NCBI GenBank assembly: GCA_964487565.1
Contig: CAZARN010000004.1
Span: forward strand, 62,001-126,000
Reading direction: 5' to 3'
DNA length: 64,000 nucleotides
From: Phil1 sp964487565
GTDB lineage: Bacteria; Bacillota; Clostridia; Christensenellales; CAG-138
Every line of letters begins with the position of its first letter. The first letter of the stretch is position 1. Positions 15,937 through 24,052 of this stretch are shown in pieces. Below the pieces are notes generated by a model that was not told the DNA's origin, made no database searches, and saw only the letters and a program-made list of their open reading frames with translations. Position numbers and translations under genes: made by a program.

Positions 15937-17390
15937 TGAAATACATATTGGACGGCTTCGGCCTTCCTTCGCTCACAAGGCATTTTGAGGATATAGCGGC
16001 GATACCGCACGGTTCGGGCAGCGAAAAAGCGCTCGGCGATCACATTATGTCTGTTGCAAAGGATAACGGCCTTGAGTCCATACGCGATGAAGCGGGCAAC
16101 ATCATTGTGAAGCTGCCCGCTTCATCTGGTTTTGAGGGCGTAGCGCCCGTGCTCATACAGGGGCATATTGATATGGTGCTCGTGAAGGATGACGGCGTCG
16201 ATATCGATATGGAGCACGAGGGCGTGCGTCTTGTGCTGGAGGGAAACATACTTCGCGCGGACGGTACCACGCTTGGCGCCGACAACGCTGTGGGCATATG
16301 CAATATGCTCGCGCTCATGCAGGACAGGAGCGTTGTTCATCCGCCGCTTGAGCTGCTTTTCACCGTGTCGGAGGAGACGGGTCTTGTCGGCGTGAGGCAA
16401 TTCGACATGACGGGGATCGCTTCCCGCCGCATGATAAATATGGATTGCGGCGATCCGGATTGCATGACGATTGGCAGCGCAGGCAGCGCAAAATACAAGC
16501 TGCAGCGCAAGTGCGATGAAAAACCGTTTGCCGGCATGGCGCTGCGCGTGGAGATAAAAGGGCTTCTCGGCGGACACTCGGGGATCGAGGCCGGCAAAAA
16601 CCGTGCAAGCGCGGTGGAGCTTGCAGCGAGACTTCTGAGCGCGATGTGCGACGCCGCGCCTGTGCGTCTTGCGGCGATGGAATGCCGCGGCCCGCAGGGA
16701 GGCATACCGAGGGAGATAGAATTCACGGTAGGCTTCGACGGGGCAGGACTTGAGCGCATAAAGGCGGTTATCGCTCACATGGACGCTGTTTTTGCAGCGG
16801 AAACAGCCGTGCCTGATCCCGGTTATCATATGAGTATCGCCGATGCTCAAGCGCATACGGCGATGAGCGAAGCCGACACGCGAACGATCGCCGATCTCAT
16901 GCTGCTCGCGCCGTATGACGTGTCAAGACGCTCGACAAGAAACTATGCCTGGCCGCTGTGCTCCGCGCTGATGACGGGCACAGCATATTCAGAGGGCTTG
17001 TTCAGGGCGAATTTCTCCATCAGAGCGAACATGGATGAATATCTTGAGGCGTGCGAGGCGCGTTTCAAGGCGCTCTTGCGCATCATGGGAGCGCAATACA
17101 CGGAGACAGAACGCAATCCCGCCTGGCCTGACGACGCAAATTCACCCTTGCAGACGCTTTGTATGAAGGTTTATGAACGTATGTACGGTGAACCGATGAA
17201 GCAGGAGATTGAACACGGCGTGGTTGAAGTAAGCGTAATAAAAAAGGCGCTGCCCGATATGGACATCGCCGGTTTTGCGCCGAAGTCACGCGGTGCGCAT
17301 ACGACAAACGAGCATCTTTATGTCGATACGCTCATACCGTTTTGGAGGTATCTCACGGCTGTGCTTGAAGCGATGTGCCATGAGGCTTAA
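15936..17390 (+). CDS. pepD: Aminoacyl-histidine dipeptidase, PepD type
   Basis: 484 residues, the usual length for PepD (Xaa-His dipeptidase, M20 clan). Visible metal and catalytic positions are the His/Asp of LIQGHIDMV (about residues 69-77), LGADNAVG (bridging Asp), SEETG (general base and ligand Glu), MDCGDPDC and the C-terminal His of RGAHTTNEHL. It is a cytoplasmic zinc dipeptidase that splits imported dipeptides into amino acids for the dehydrogenases of the same operon. It converges with the PucR gene; the two stop codons overlap. Confidence 0.9.
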   Translation: MKYILDGFGLPSLTRHFEDIAAIPHGSGSEKALGDHIMSVAKDNGLESIRDEAGNIIVKLPASSGFEGVAPVLIQGHIDMVLVKDDGVDIDMEHEGVRLVLEGNILRADGTTLGADNAVGICNMLALMQDRSVVHPPLELLFTVSEETGLVGVRQFDMTGIASRRMINMDCGDPDCMTIGSAGSAKYKLQRKCDEKPFAGMALRVEIKGLLGGHSGIEAGKNRASAVELAARLLSAMCDAAPVRLAAMECRGPQGGIPREIEFTVGFDGAGLERIKAVIAHMDAVFAAETAVPDPGYHMSIADAQAHTAMSEADTRTIADLMLLAPYDVSRRSTRNYAWPLCSALMTGTAYSEGLFRANFSIRANMDEYLEACEARFKALLRIMGAQYTETERNPAWPDDANSPLQTLCMKVYERMYGEPMKQEIEHGVVEVSVIKKALPDMDIAGFAPKSRGAHTTNEHLYVDTLIPFWRYLTAVLEAMCHEA

Positions 17391-18571
17391 TCGGGAAAAG
17401 AATTGCTCCACTGGATGCAGTTGTGTATTTTCACGGCAAGGGAGAGCTGTTCGTATTCCTGAGTGTTTCTGAAGTCGAGCCCCGTCAGCGCGGCAATACG
17501 CGCAAGCCGCTGGCGCAGCGTATTCTCGTGCTGACCAAGGGCGTCCGAAAGCTCGTGCAGATTGCCGCCGCATTCGATAAGGCCGAAAAGCGTCTTTTGC
17601 AGGCGGCCTTCATTTTGCACATCGTAATCGAAAAGCGGGCTGAGTATGCGCTCGCTGAATTCCTTCATACGCGGGTCGCGCACGGCGGAGAACAGTATCT
17701 GATAACTGCCTGTGTCCATATAGTGCATCTCGCCGGAGGTGCGCAGCACGAGTGAAGCATGTATGCTCTCCTCTATGGCGCAGCGCAGCTCTGTCGGCGA
17801 ATAATGGATATTGCTCATGCCGATGCTCGACTTTGGAAAAATGTTCACCAGCTTGTCGATGAACGCGCTGCATTCGCGCCGCGTGTCCGAAACATCAGGT
17901 ATTTCAGCCGTGACAAGCAGAAGCGCGCCTCGTCCGAACTGATAGATCATGTGTTTGCGGAACGGGCGTATAAGCTCATCGGCCGTTATCCACGATACGT
18001 CAGGTATGTCTTCATCACAGCGGAAATAGAACGCCGCGAAATAGTGCCCGAGCATGGGATAGAGCGAATACGCGCGCGAGGTTTCATCTTCATCGCACAG
18101 CGGCTGACGCAGCACCGCATTGATAAGCTCCTTGTGCCTGTGCAGATCGTGACGGAGATTTATGCCTTCGTGGATCGAGTATATAATCGGCTCCACAAAA
18201 AGTCCGGGATCGTCGATGAGAAATATGGGAAAATTCCTGGAATCCGCATAACGCAAAACCGAATCCTGTATGCGAAGATGATATACGTTCTTTATCGCAA
18301 GGCCCGAAATACCCGTTGCGATGAGCTGACGGATGGCGTCGCTTATAAGATACTCACGGTCCTTCGCATACATGAAGGAGGTAAGAAGCAGCATACCGGG
18401 CTTGAAGTTCGTATACGAGAATTTGTTTTTCAGTTCCGGATCGTATTCGTAATCAAGAATGCAGCAGGTGTAGACTTCGCGGTCAAGACCGTTCTGACCG
18501 GCAATAAGACGCAGTCCGTCGAGCTTTTTCATGTTTATAAGATCTTGAATGGTGGTTACCGGCTCAGACAT
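17387..18571 (-). CDS. PucR-family transcriptional regulator
   Basis: 394 residues from ATG 18571 (MSEPVTTIQDL), which has GGGAGG about 11 nt upstream; an in-frame start 19 codons earlier has none. The N-terminal half matches the PucR ligand domain (IQDLINMKKLDGLRLIAG, and LPVFL-like NFPIFLIDD). The C-terminus is the PucR-type helix-turn-helix (ALGQHENTLRQRLARI, about residues 345-360). Family members activate purine or amino-acid catabolism. Three copies of a CGATGTTAAA-like decamer between it and the aminotransferase gene are likely sites. Confidence 0.85.
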   Translation of the reverse strand: MSEPVTTIQDLINMKKLDGLRLIAGQNGLDREVYTCCILDYEYDPELKNKFSYTNFKPGMLLLTSFMYAKDREYLISDAIRQLIATGISGLAIKNVYHLRIQDSVLRYADSRNFPIFLIDDPGLFVEPIIYSIHEGINLRHDLHRHKELINAVLRQPLCDEDETSRAYSLYPMLGHYFAAFYFRCDEDIPDVSWITADELIRPFRKHMIYQFGRGALLLVTAEIPDVSDTRRECSAFIDKLVNIFPKSSIGMSNIHYSPTELRCAIEESIHASLVLRTSGEMHYMDTGSYQILFSAVRDPRMKEFSERILSPLFDYDVQNEGRLQKTLFGLIECGGNLHELSDALGQHENTLRQRLARIAALTGLDFRNTQEYEQLSLAVKIHNCIQWSNSFPD

Positions 18572-18609
18572 TTGTGTTGCATCCTCCCATAAATTTTGAT
18601 TATGAATGT

Positions 18610-18638
18610 AAAATACCACATTTAACATCGGCCTGCAA
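18610..18638 (-). promoter_or_regulatory. Promoter of the PucR gene
   Basis: On the minus strand: -35 TTGCAG (18633-18638), 17-bp spacer, -10 TATTTT (18610-18615). One decamer copy (18621-18630) lies in the spacer, consistent with autorepression. Confidence 0.5.
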
Positions 18639-18708
18639 CCCCAATTTGATCAAAAAATGTAGAAAACTCCATATCCAGGTGTAATTGCGATGGTAAAGCG
18701 ATGTTAAA
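18621..18708. repeat. Three CGATGTTAAA-type decamers, candidate PucR sites
   Basis: TTTAACATCG at 18621-18630 is the inverse of CGATGTTAAA at 18699-18708. A one-mismatch direct copy, CGATGGTAAA, is at 18688-18697, exactly 11 bp (one helical turn) before the last. All lie in the 285-bp divergent region between PucR and the aminotransferase. Confidence 0.5.
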
Positions 18709-18758
18709 GGATATAGTTTCAATAAATCAGAGTTGTGTAAAGCAACATAGAAATCGGT

Positions 18759-18788
18759 TTGAACAGGCAGGTGCGTTCGCGGTATAAA
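18759..18788 (+). promoter_or_regulatory. Promoter of the aminotransferase operon
   Basis: -35 TTGAAC (18759-18764), 18-bp spacer, -10 TATAAA (18783-18788). It is about 50 bp downstream of the paired decamers, a usual distance for an activator. Confidence 0.5.
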
Positions 18789-18855
18789 ATATATAAGAGA
18801 ACGGTTCAGCATGTCGGACGCATCCGAAAGATGGATGAATAAGGAGAAATGAATA

Positions 18856-19986
18856 ATGAAGATCGATAAATTCAAACTTGAATATTGGCTTAATCCGCGC
18901 GATCCGTTGTGCAAGTATAATCTTGGCGCAAGCTGCGTCAAAGCGCTCAAGCTTGAGGAGCTGCTGGAGCTTGCGGGCGTGGATAAGGACGCCTTCATGG
19001 CACAGCTTGGAGAAACAAGCCTCCATTACGGCCATTTTTACGGCTCTGAAAGGCTTCTCGCGGCAATTTCATCCCTTTATGAAAATGCCGGTCCGGAGTG
19101 CATACTCACGACCCACGGCGGCACGGGCGCCAACAACCTTGTGATGAACGCGCTGGTCGAACCGGGCGACAACGTTGTTGCAATTGTGCCGAATTATCAG
19201 CAGCATTATTCCATACCCGCGTCGCTGGGCGCGGAGATCCGTTTCCTGCATCTCAACTGGCAGGATGACTATTCGCTGAATGTGAACGACCTGATGGCGC
19301 TTGTCGACAGGAAGACGAAGCTGATAACTCTTTCAAACCCCAACAATCCGACGGGCAAGTTTTTCGGCAGGTCAACGCTTACTGTGATCGGAGACGTCGC
19401 GCGCAAGGTCGGCGCATATGTGCTTTGCGATGAGATATATCGCGGACTTGATGACGAATATATGCCGTCAATGGTCGATGTGTATGAGAAGGCGATCGTG
19501 ACCAGCAGCATGAGCAAGGTATATTCAATGGCAGGTACCCGCGTGGGCTGGATCGTGACGCGCGACCGCGCCGCAAAGGATATAATGGAAAACCGCCGCT
19601 CGTACGATACTGTTTGCGACGGCCCGATCGACGAGCTTCTCGCCGCGATAGCCCTTGAAAACAAGGATACGATACTTCGCCGCAGCCGTTCTATCGTGCG
19701 CACGAGCCGCGCCTTGCTTGACGACTGGCTCACGAAGCACCCGAAGCTCCATTGCAGCAAGGTCAGCCACAGCGCGACGGCGCTCATCCATTATGATTAT
19801 GACATTTCCTCCGTGAAGCTTTGTGAGGACGTATATGAAAAGCTCGGCGTGCTGCTTTGCCACGGCGACTGCTTCGACGAGGAAAAGTGCTTCCGCATGG
19901 GCTATGGCTTCGGCGATCCTGAAAAATTCAGCAAAGGCCTTGAATTGCTCGGCGGTTACTTCGACGAGCTTGACAGGAGGGCGTAA
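18856..19986 (+). CDS. PLP-dependent class I/II aminotransferase
   Basis: 376 residues. Fold-type I marks are THGGTGANNLV (phosphate region), SNPNNPTGKF, CDEIYRGL, and SSMSKVYSMAGTRVGW with the PLP-binding lysine at residue 221. GHFYGSERLLAAI early in the protein matches the usual substrate-side loop. It transfers amino groups between an amino acid and a 2-oxo acid in the cytoplasm. It begins a four-gene run of nitrogen-compound enzymes divergent from PucR. The substrate is unknown. Confidence 0.85.
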   Translation: MKIDKFKLEYWLNPRDPLCKYNLGASCVKALKLEELLELAGVDKDAFMAQLGETSLHYGHFYGSERLLAAISSLYENAGPECILTTHGGTGANNLVMNALVEPGDNVVAIVPNYQQHYSIPASLGAEIRFLHLNWQDDYSLNVNDLMALVDRKTKLITLSNPNNPTGKFFGRSTLTVIGDVARKVGAYVLCDEIYRGLDDEYMPSMVDVYEKAIVTSSMSKVYSMAGTRVGWIVTRDRAAKDIMENRRSYDTVCDGPIDELLAAIALENKDTILRRSRSIVRTSRALLDDWLTKHPKLHCSKVSHSATALIHYDYDISSVKLCEDVYEKLGVLLCHGDCFDEEKCFRMGYGFGDPEKFSKGLELLGGYFDELDRRA

Positions 19987-19988
19987 AA

Positions 19989-21008
19989 ATGCAGGTGATC
20001 GTTCTCAACCGCGAAGAGGTGAAATCCGTCCTCGAAATGGGGAAGGTAGCCGATGGCGTGAGGAACGTCTATCGCATGAAAGCGCAGGGCAAAACGGGCG
20101 TATGGCCGCTTGTTTCGCATGATTTCACGGAGCTTAACGCGGTGATGGATATCCGCTCGGGCTTTGTCGGCGGCGAGTTCGGCCTCCATGGGCTGAAGAT
20201 GCTCAACAGCTTCCCGCTCAACAGGAATATCGGCCTGCCGCCGTTCAACGGCATGCTGATGCTCTTTGATTCAAAAACCGGCATACCCCTCGGCGTCATG
20301 GACGCTTCCTATATAACCTGTATGCGCACCGGCGCTGCTTCCGCAATCGGCGCATCCACGCTTTCAAGGCCGGATTCCAAGAAGCTGATGATCCTCGGCG
20401 CGGGGAAACAGAGCGCATATCAGCTTGCCGCTGCGGTGCTGCTCATGCCAAACATAGAGGAAGTGCGCATTGCCGATCCGCTTGACGCTGAAAACGCGGC
20501 GCGGTTCGCGTCGGCGATGCCTGAAAGGCTCGTTGAAGAGTTCGGGATCAAGGATCGCGGCTATGTGAAGTTCAGCGCCGCGCCTGATCTGCCGGCCGCC
20601 GTCAACGCAAGCGATATAGTGATCACGATCACTCCGTCCCGCGCTCCGGTGATAATGAAGGAATGGGTAAAGCCCGGCACGCATTTTTCGTGCATCGGCG
20701 CGGATATGGAAGGCAAAGAGGAGATCGATCCCGAAATTTTCCGCGGCGCAAGGATATTTGCCGACGACAAGCCGCAGTGTATGCGCGTCGGCGAGATGGA
20801 GATACCCATAAAGAAGGGCGTGATCGGGCCTGACGATGTTGCGGGCGAGCTTGGCGAAGTGCTTGACGGCAGGCTTGAAGGCCGCAGGAACGCAGCCGAA
20901 ACCACGATCTTCGACGCGACGGGGCTTGCGCTTTTGGACATTGTGACGGCAAAGGCTGCTCTTGACGGCGCAAACGCGCGAAAGATCGGCACATTTGTGG
21001 AAATGTAA
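19989..21008 (+). CDS. Ornithine cyclodeaminase / mu-crystallin family protein
   Basis: 339 residues, 2 bp after the aminotransferase. Family marks are LKMLNSFPLNR (substrate-binding Lys region), DASYITCMRTGAASAIG (about residues 103-119), the NAD loop MILGAGKQSAYQ, and ITPSRAPVI further on. This family includes ornithine cyclodeaminase, archaeal alanine dehydrogenase and ketimine reductases. The neighbouring ADI-like gene makes an ornithine or arginine derivative plausible, but motifs alone do not decide. Confidence 0.85.
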   Translation: MQVIVLNREEVKSVLEMGKVADGVRNVYRMKAQGKTGVWPLVSHDFTELNAVMDIRSGFVGGEFGLHGLKMLNSFPLNRNIGLPPFNGMLMLFDSKTGIPLGVMDASYITCMRTGAASAIGASTLSRPDSKKLMILGAGKQSAYQLAAAVLLMPNIEEVRIADPLDAENAARFASAMPERLVEEFGIKDRGYVKFSAAPDLPAAVNASDIVITITPSRAPVIMKEWVKPGTHFSCIGADMEGKEEIDPEIFRGARIFADDKPQCMRVGEMEIPIKKGVIGPDDVAGELGEVLDGRLEGRRNAAETTIFDATGLALLDIVTAKAALDGANARKIGTFVEM

Positions 21009-21076
21009 CAGCTTTCAACGGGGTACTGCATCGCGTCCCCTTGGAATATAAAAGATCATTAAAAAGGAGAAATACC

Positions 21077-22087
21077 ATGGAAAACGAAAAGTATACCACC
21101 GACGGTATGATCGACCTTGACAAGTGCCTGCTTGCCGGCGAAAAACTGCCCGACATCAAGGCTATCGGCGGCGAGCGCTGGTTCCCGCTCAATACCACCA
21201 TCGAAGAGGACATGATCCCTTACTGGGGCGGCGACTGGGGCTGCTCTTCCGAGGTCAACAGGCTGCGCGCAGTCCTGCTTTACAGGCCCGGCGCCGAGAT
21301 CGAAAACTTCGATTTTGACAAGGTCCGTTTCCGCGCGCCCGTTGACGCTGCGAAATTCCGCGCCCAGCACGATATGCTTGCCGATTATTACCGCAGCCAG
21401 GGCGTTGCCGTGTATTATGTTGAGAACGGCAGAGCCGACAGGCCGAACTCCGTTTTCTGCCGCGACAAACTTTTCATGACGCCGGAAGGCGCGATCATCA
21501 CCCGTCTTGCGATGAGCGAGCGCCGCGGTGAAGAGCGTTTTGTGGCGGAAGCCTGCGCGAAGCTGGGCGTCCCCATCGTCAAGACCATCGCCGGCGACGG
21601 TATCTTCGAAGGCGCGAATGCGTCCTGGGTCGATCGCCACACCGTGATCCTTTCCCTGAGCGTGCGTGCAAACCGCAGCGGCTATCAGCAGATGGCGGAC
21701 GAACTCAAGCGTCAGGGCGTAACGGATATCATCACCATGCAGATACCTTACGGCCATGCGCATATCGACGGTCTGCTCAACTTCGCGAGCAACGATCTCG
21801 TTCTGCTTCACGCCTGCCAGGTGCCTTATGAAGTGGTCGACGCCCTCAAGAAGAAAGGCTATAAGATCCTTGAGACCCCGTCCCTCACCGAAACCAAGTA
21901 CGGTTATGCGACCAACTTCGTCGCCATCGAGCCGTATCACGTGGTCACCAGCAACCTCGCACCGCGCGCCATCGAGCTTCTCGAGAAGAACGGCGTCAAG
22001 GTTGACGCGCTCGATCTGGGCGAGCTCAACAAGGGCCGCGGCTCGGTCCATTGCGCAACCGCGTTCCTCAAGCGCGACAACGACTGA
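21077..22087 (+). CDS. Arginine-deiminase/DDAH superfamily hydrolase
   Basis: 336 residues from ATG 21077, with AAGGAG 10 nt before; an upstream in-frame TTG has no ribosome site. Guanidine-modifying superfamily residues are visible: the acidic IFEGANASW, the catalytic His in YGHAHIDGLL, and the catalytic Cys in GRGSVHCATAFL near the C-terminus. The start YWGGDWGCSSEVNRLRAVLL is typical. It probably hydrolyses arginine or a substituted arginine to a citrulline-type product. The next gene may convert related products. Confidence 0.82.
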   Translation: MENEKYTTDGMIDLDKCLLAGEKLPDIKAIGGERWFPLNTTIEEDMIPYWGGDWGCSSEVNRLRAVLLYRPGAEIENFDFDKVRFRAPVDAAKFRAQHDMLADYYRSQGVAVYYVENGRADRPNSVFCRDKLFMTPEGAIITRLAMSERRGEERFVAEACAKLGVPIVKTIAGDGIFEGANASWVDRHTVILSLSVRANRSGYQQMADELKRQGVTDIITMQIPYGHAHIDGLLNFASNDLVLLHACQVPYEVVDALKKKGYKILETPSLTETKYGYATNFVAIEPYHVVTSNLAPRAIELLEKNGVKVDALDLGELNKGRGSVHCATAFLKRDND

Positions 22088-22101
22088 TAGATTCAAGCTT
22101 A

Positions 22102-22131
22102 AAGGAGCGGCTCTTCGCAGGGTCGCTCCTT
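22102..22131 (+). terminator. Weak stem-loop between ADI-like and asparaginase genes
   Basis: AAGGAGCG (22102-22109) pairs with CGCTCCTT (22124-22131) over 8 bp with a 14-nt loop and no T tract. It ties up an AAGGAG sequence that is in any case too far from the next start to serve it. Confidence 0.35.
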
Positions 22132-22148
22132 GTGCGATAATGGAGAAC

Positions 22149-23129
22149 ATGAACAAAAAAGTATATGTGATTGCGACCGGCGGCACAATTTCCGCCGGAG
22201 GAAAAGCGGGGAAGACGACAGGCTATAACATCGGCGCCTTCGGCATTGAAACGCTTCTTTCGGGCATTCCGCTCGATGCGTGCGGGTGCGGCGTGGAATG
22301 TGAGCAGTTTTTCAACATCTCAAGCGACGATATAACCGTCGCGCACTGGCTTGCGCTCGCCTCAAGGATAAACGCGCTTGCAAAGGATGACGACATCGCG
22401 GGCTTCGTCGTGACGCACGGCACGAATACGCTTGAAGAAACGGCGTATTTCCTTAATCTCACGGTGAAAACCAAGAAGCCGGTCATCGTCACGGGCGCGA
22501 TGTATCCCGCCACTGCGCCTTGCTTTGACGGCGCGCAGAATCTTTATGAAGCAATAGCCCTTGCAGCAAATGAGAACGCCTCGCAAAGGGGCGTGATGGT
22601 GCTGTTTGCCGACGGCATATATTCTTCGCGCGATGTAAGGAAGGAGAATCCTTACAGGATGCAGGCGTTCGGCGGCGCGGACGCGGGCCTGCTGGGTTTC
22701 ATGCAGGATGAGCGGGCGTATTTTCTCCACGGCAGCGACAAACGCCATACCTGTATGAGCGAATTTGACACTGAGGGCAAAACCGTGCTTCCCCGCGTTG
22801 ATATAGCTTATTTTTATGCCGACGCGCCTGCTGAACAGCTTGATTATATCGGCGACGGTGTGAACGGACTTGTTATTGCCGGCGCAGGCGGCGGATTTTG
22901 CAGCGAGGCGTGGAAAACTCGCATCAAGGCGCTGACAGACGCGGGTATGCCCGTGATACGCGCGACAAAGCTTTGCAACGGCGTTGTGAGCGCGGATGAC
23001 ATCGACCGTGTATGCGGCACAATACCTGCAGGTACGCTCTATCCGCAAAAAGCGCGCATTTTGCTTATGCTCGCGCTGACGGTGTCAAGCGATCCCGCAT
23101 ATATCGCGCAACTGCTTGAAAGGTATTGA
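22149..23129 (+). CDS. L-asparaginase
   Basis: 326 residues. Both active-site threonines are visible: VIATGGTISAGG at the N-terminus and FVVTHGTNTLEETAYFL (about residues 80-96), followed by VTGAMYP. No signal peptide, so cytoplasmic. It hydrolyses asparagine to aspartate and ammonia. ATGs at 22140 and 22149 are both possible; 22149 gives the usual MNKKVYVIATGG beginning and has a close GGAG, so it is preferred. It ends the PucR-divergent run. Confidence 0.88.
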   Translation: MNKKVYVIATGGTISAGGKAGKTTGYNIGAFGIETLLSGIPLDACGCGVECEQFFNISSDDITVAHWLALASRINALAKDDDIAGFVVTHGTNTLEETAYFLNLTVKTKKPVIVTGAMYPATAPCFDGAQNLYEAIALAANENASQRGVMVLFADGIYSSRDVRKENPYRMQAFGGADAGLLGFMQDERAYFLHGSDKRHTCMSEFDTEGKTVLPRVDIAYFYADAPAEQLDYIGDGVNGLVIAGAGGGFCSEAWKTRIKALTDAGMPVIRATKLCNGVVSADDIDRVCGTIPAGTLYPQKARILLMLALTVSSDPAYIAQLLERY

Positions 23130-23149
23130 CGGCGAAGAAAATCTGACGG

Positions 23150-23905
23150 TTATTTTTTAGATTGCGGCGTGGAGAAATGCTCGATATCGTCCGCAATCTT
23201 TTCATAATATTCCCTGAGATGTTCGGCAATCGGCGTTTTGGAGCTCATCGCCAACAGGAAGCGCGCCTTTTCGAGCTTCTTTTCCTTGCTTTCACGGATG
23301 TGCGCTTTCAACTCCTCGTATTTGACGATTATGCCCTTTTCGTCAGCAAATTTTCTGATTTTAACGATAAGGCGCGTAGCCATTGCAAAGTCGATCGCAA
23401 AAACACCGAAGAAAAAGCCGATGCAGAATGAGAACGCAAGATTGCGTGAAAGCCAGTCAAGAGCTGCGAGAATATGCGGATGGATGAAAAAGTAATATGC
23501 TGCGCTGAGCACCGCCCAAAAGAAAGTGAATTTCGGGCAGATTATGCCGTTTATATTGCCCCATTGCGTTGAATAATCCCAAAGCTTAACGTGCATGCCT
23601 TTTATGAAAATAAGGCCGGCAACGTATTCAATAAGCGTGACCGCAGCAGCCATGACGGCAAAAAGCACGGCCTTGCGAAGCGCCGTATTCTGGATGGGAA
23701 TGAACTGTTCGCATGAAGCGAGAAGGTACAGTGCGCAAAGCGAAAAACCGTAAAGCGGAAGATAAGGACCGGTAAGGAAGCCGGGATTTATCCATTTGCG
23801 CCCGGGATTGGCAGAGGAGAAGAAACGCCGGAACACAACCTCGAGCATCCAGCCTGAGATGCTGCCGATGAAAAACAGATACGCCATGGTGAGGAAAAAA
23901 CTCAT
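23150..23905 (-). CDS. CmpB-type putative ABC-transporter membrane protein (PF06541-like)
   Basis: 251 residues from ATG 23905, which has GGGAG 5 nt upstream; the longer in-frame start lacks a ribosome site. FFIGSISGWMLEVVFRR at the N-terminus, then GFLTGPYLPLYGFS and VKLWDYSTQWGNINGIICPKF, are the conserved blocks of this small Firmicutes membrane family. About five membrane helices are followed by a charged cytoplasmic C-terminus of about 70 residues (KAHIRESKEKKLEKARF). The transport role is only annotated by family. Confidence 0.8.
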   Translation of the reverse strand: MSFFLTMAYLFFIGSISGWMLEVVFRRFFSSANPGRKWINPGFLTGPYLPLYGFSLCALYLLASCEQFIPIQNTALRKAVLFAVMAAAVTLIEYVAGLIFIKGMHVKLWDYSTQWGNINGIICPKFTFFWAVLSAAYYFFIHPHILAALDWLSRNLAFSFCIGFFFGVFAIDFAMATRLIVKIRKFADEKGIIVKYEELKAHIRESKEKKLEKARFLLAMSSKTPIAEHLREYYEKIADDIEHFSTPQSKK

Positions 23906-24052
23906 AGCCGCTCCCGTAAACCGAATATTTACGATGTCAATCGGTATCAAAACAAACTTTATCAGCAAGATTTATATATGTCAAGCGGGGAAGAAGAGGC
24001 GCGCGGCAATATGCCGCGCGCCGGATGATCGCGCTGTTGCTGACGGGTGAGT

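Noticed and set aside
21059..22186. 375-codon minus-strand frame over the ADI-like gene
   Set aside because: The plus-strand gene has catalytic Glu, His and Cys motifs and a ribosome site; this frame has neither.
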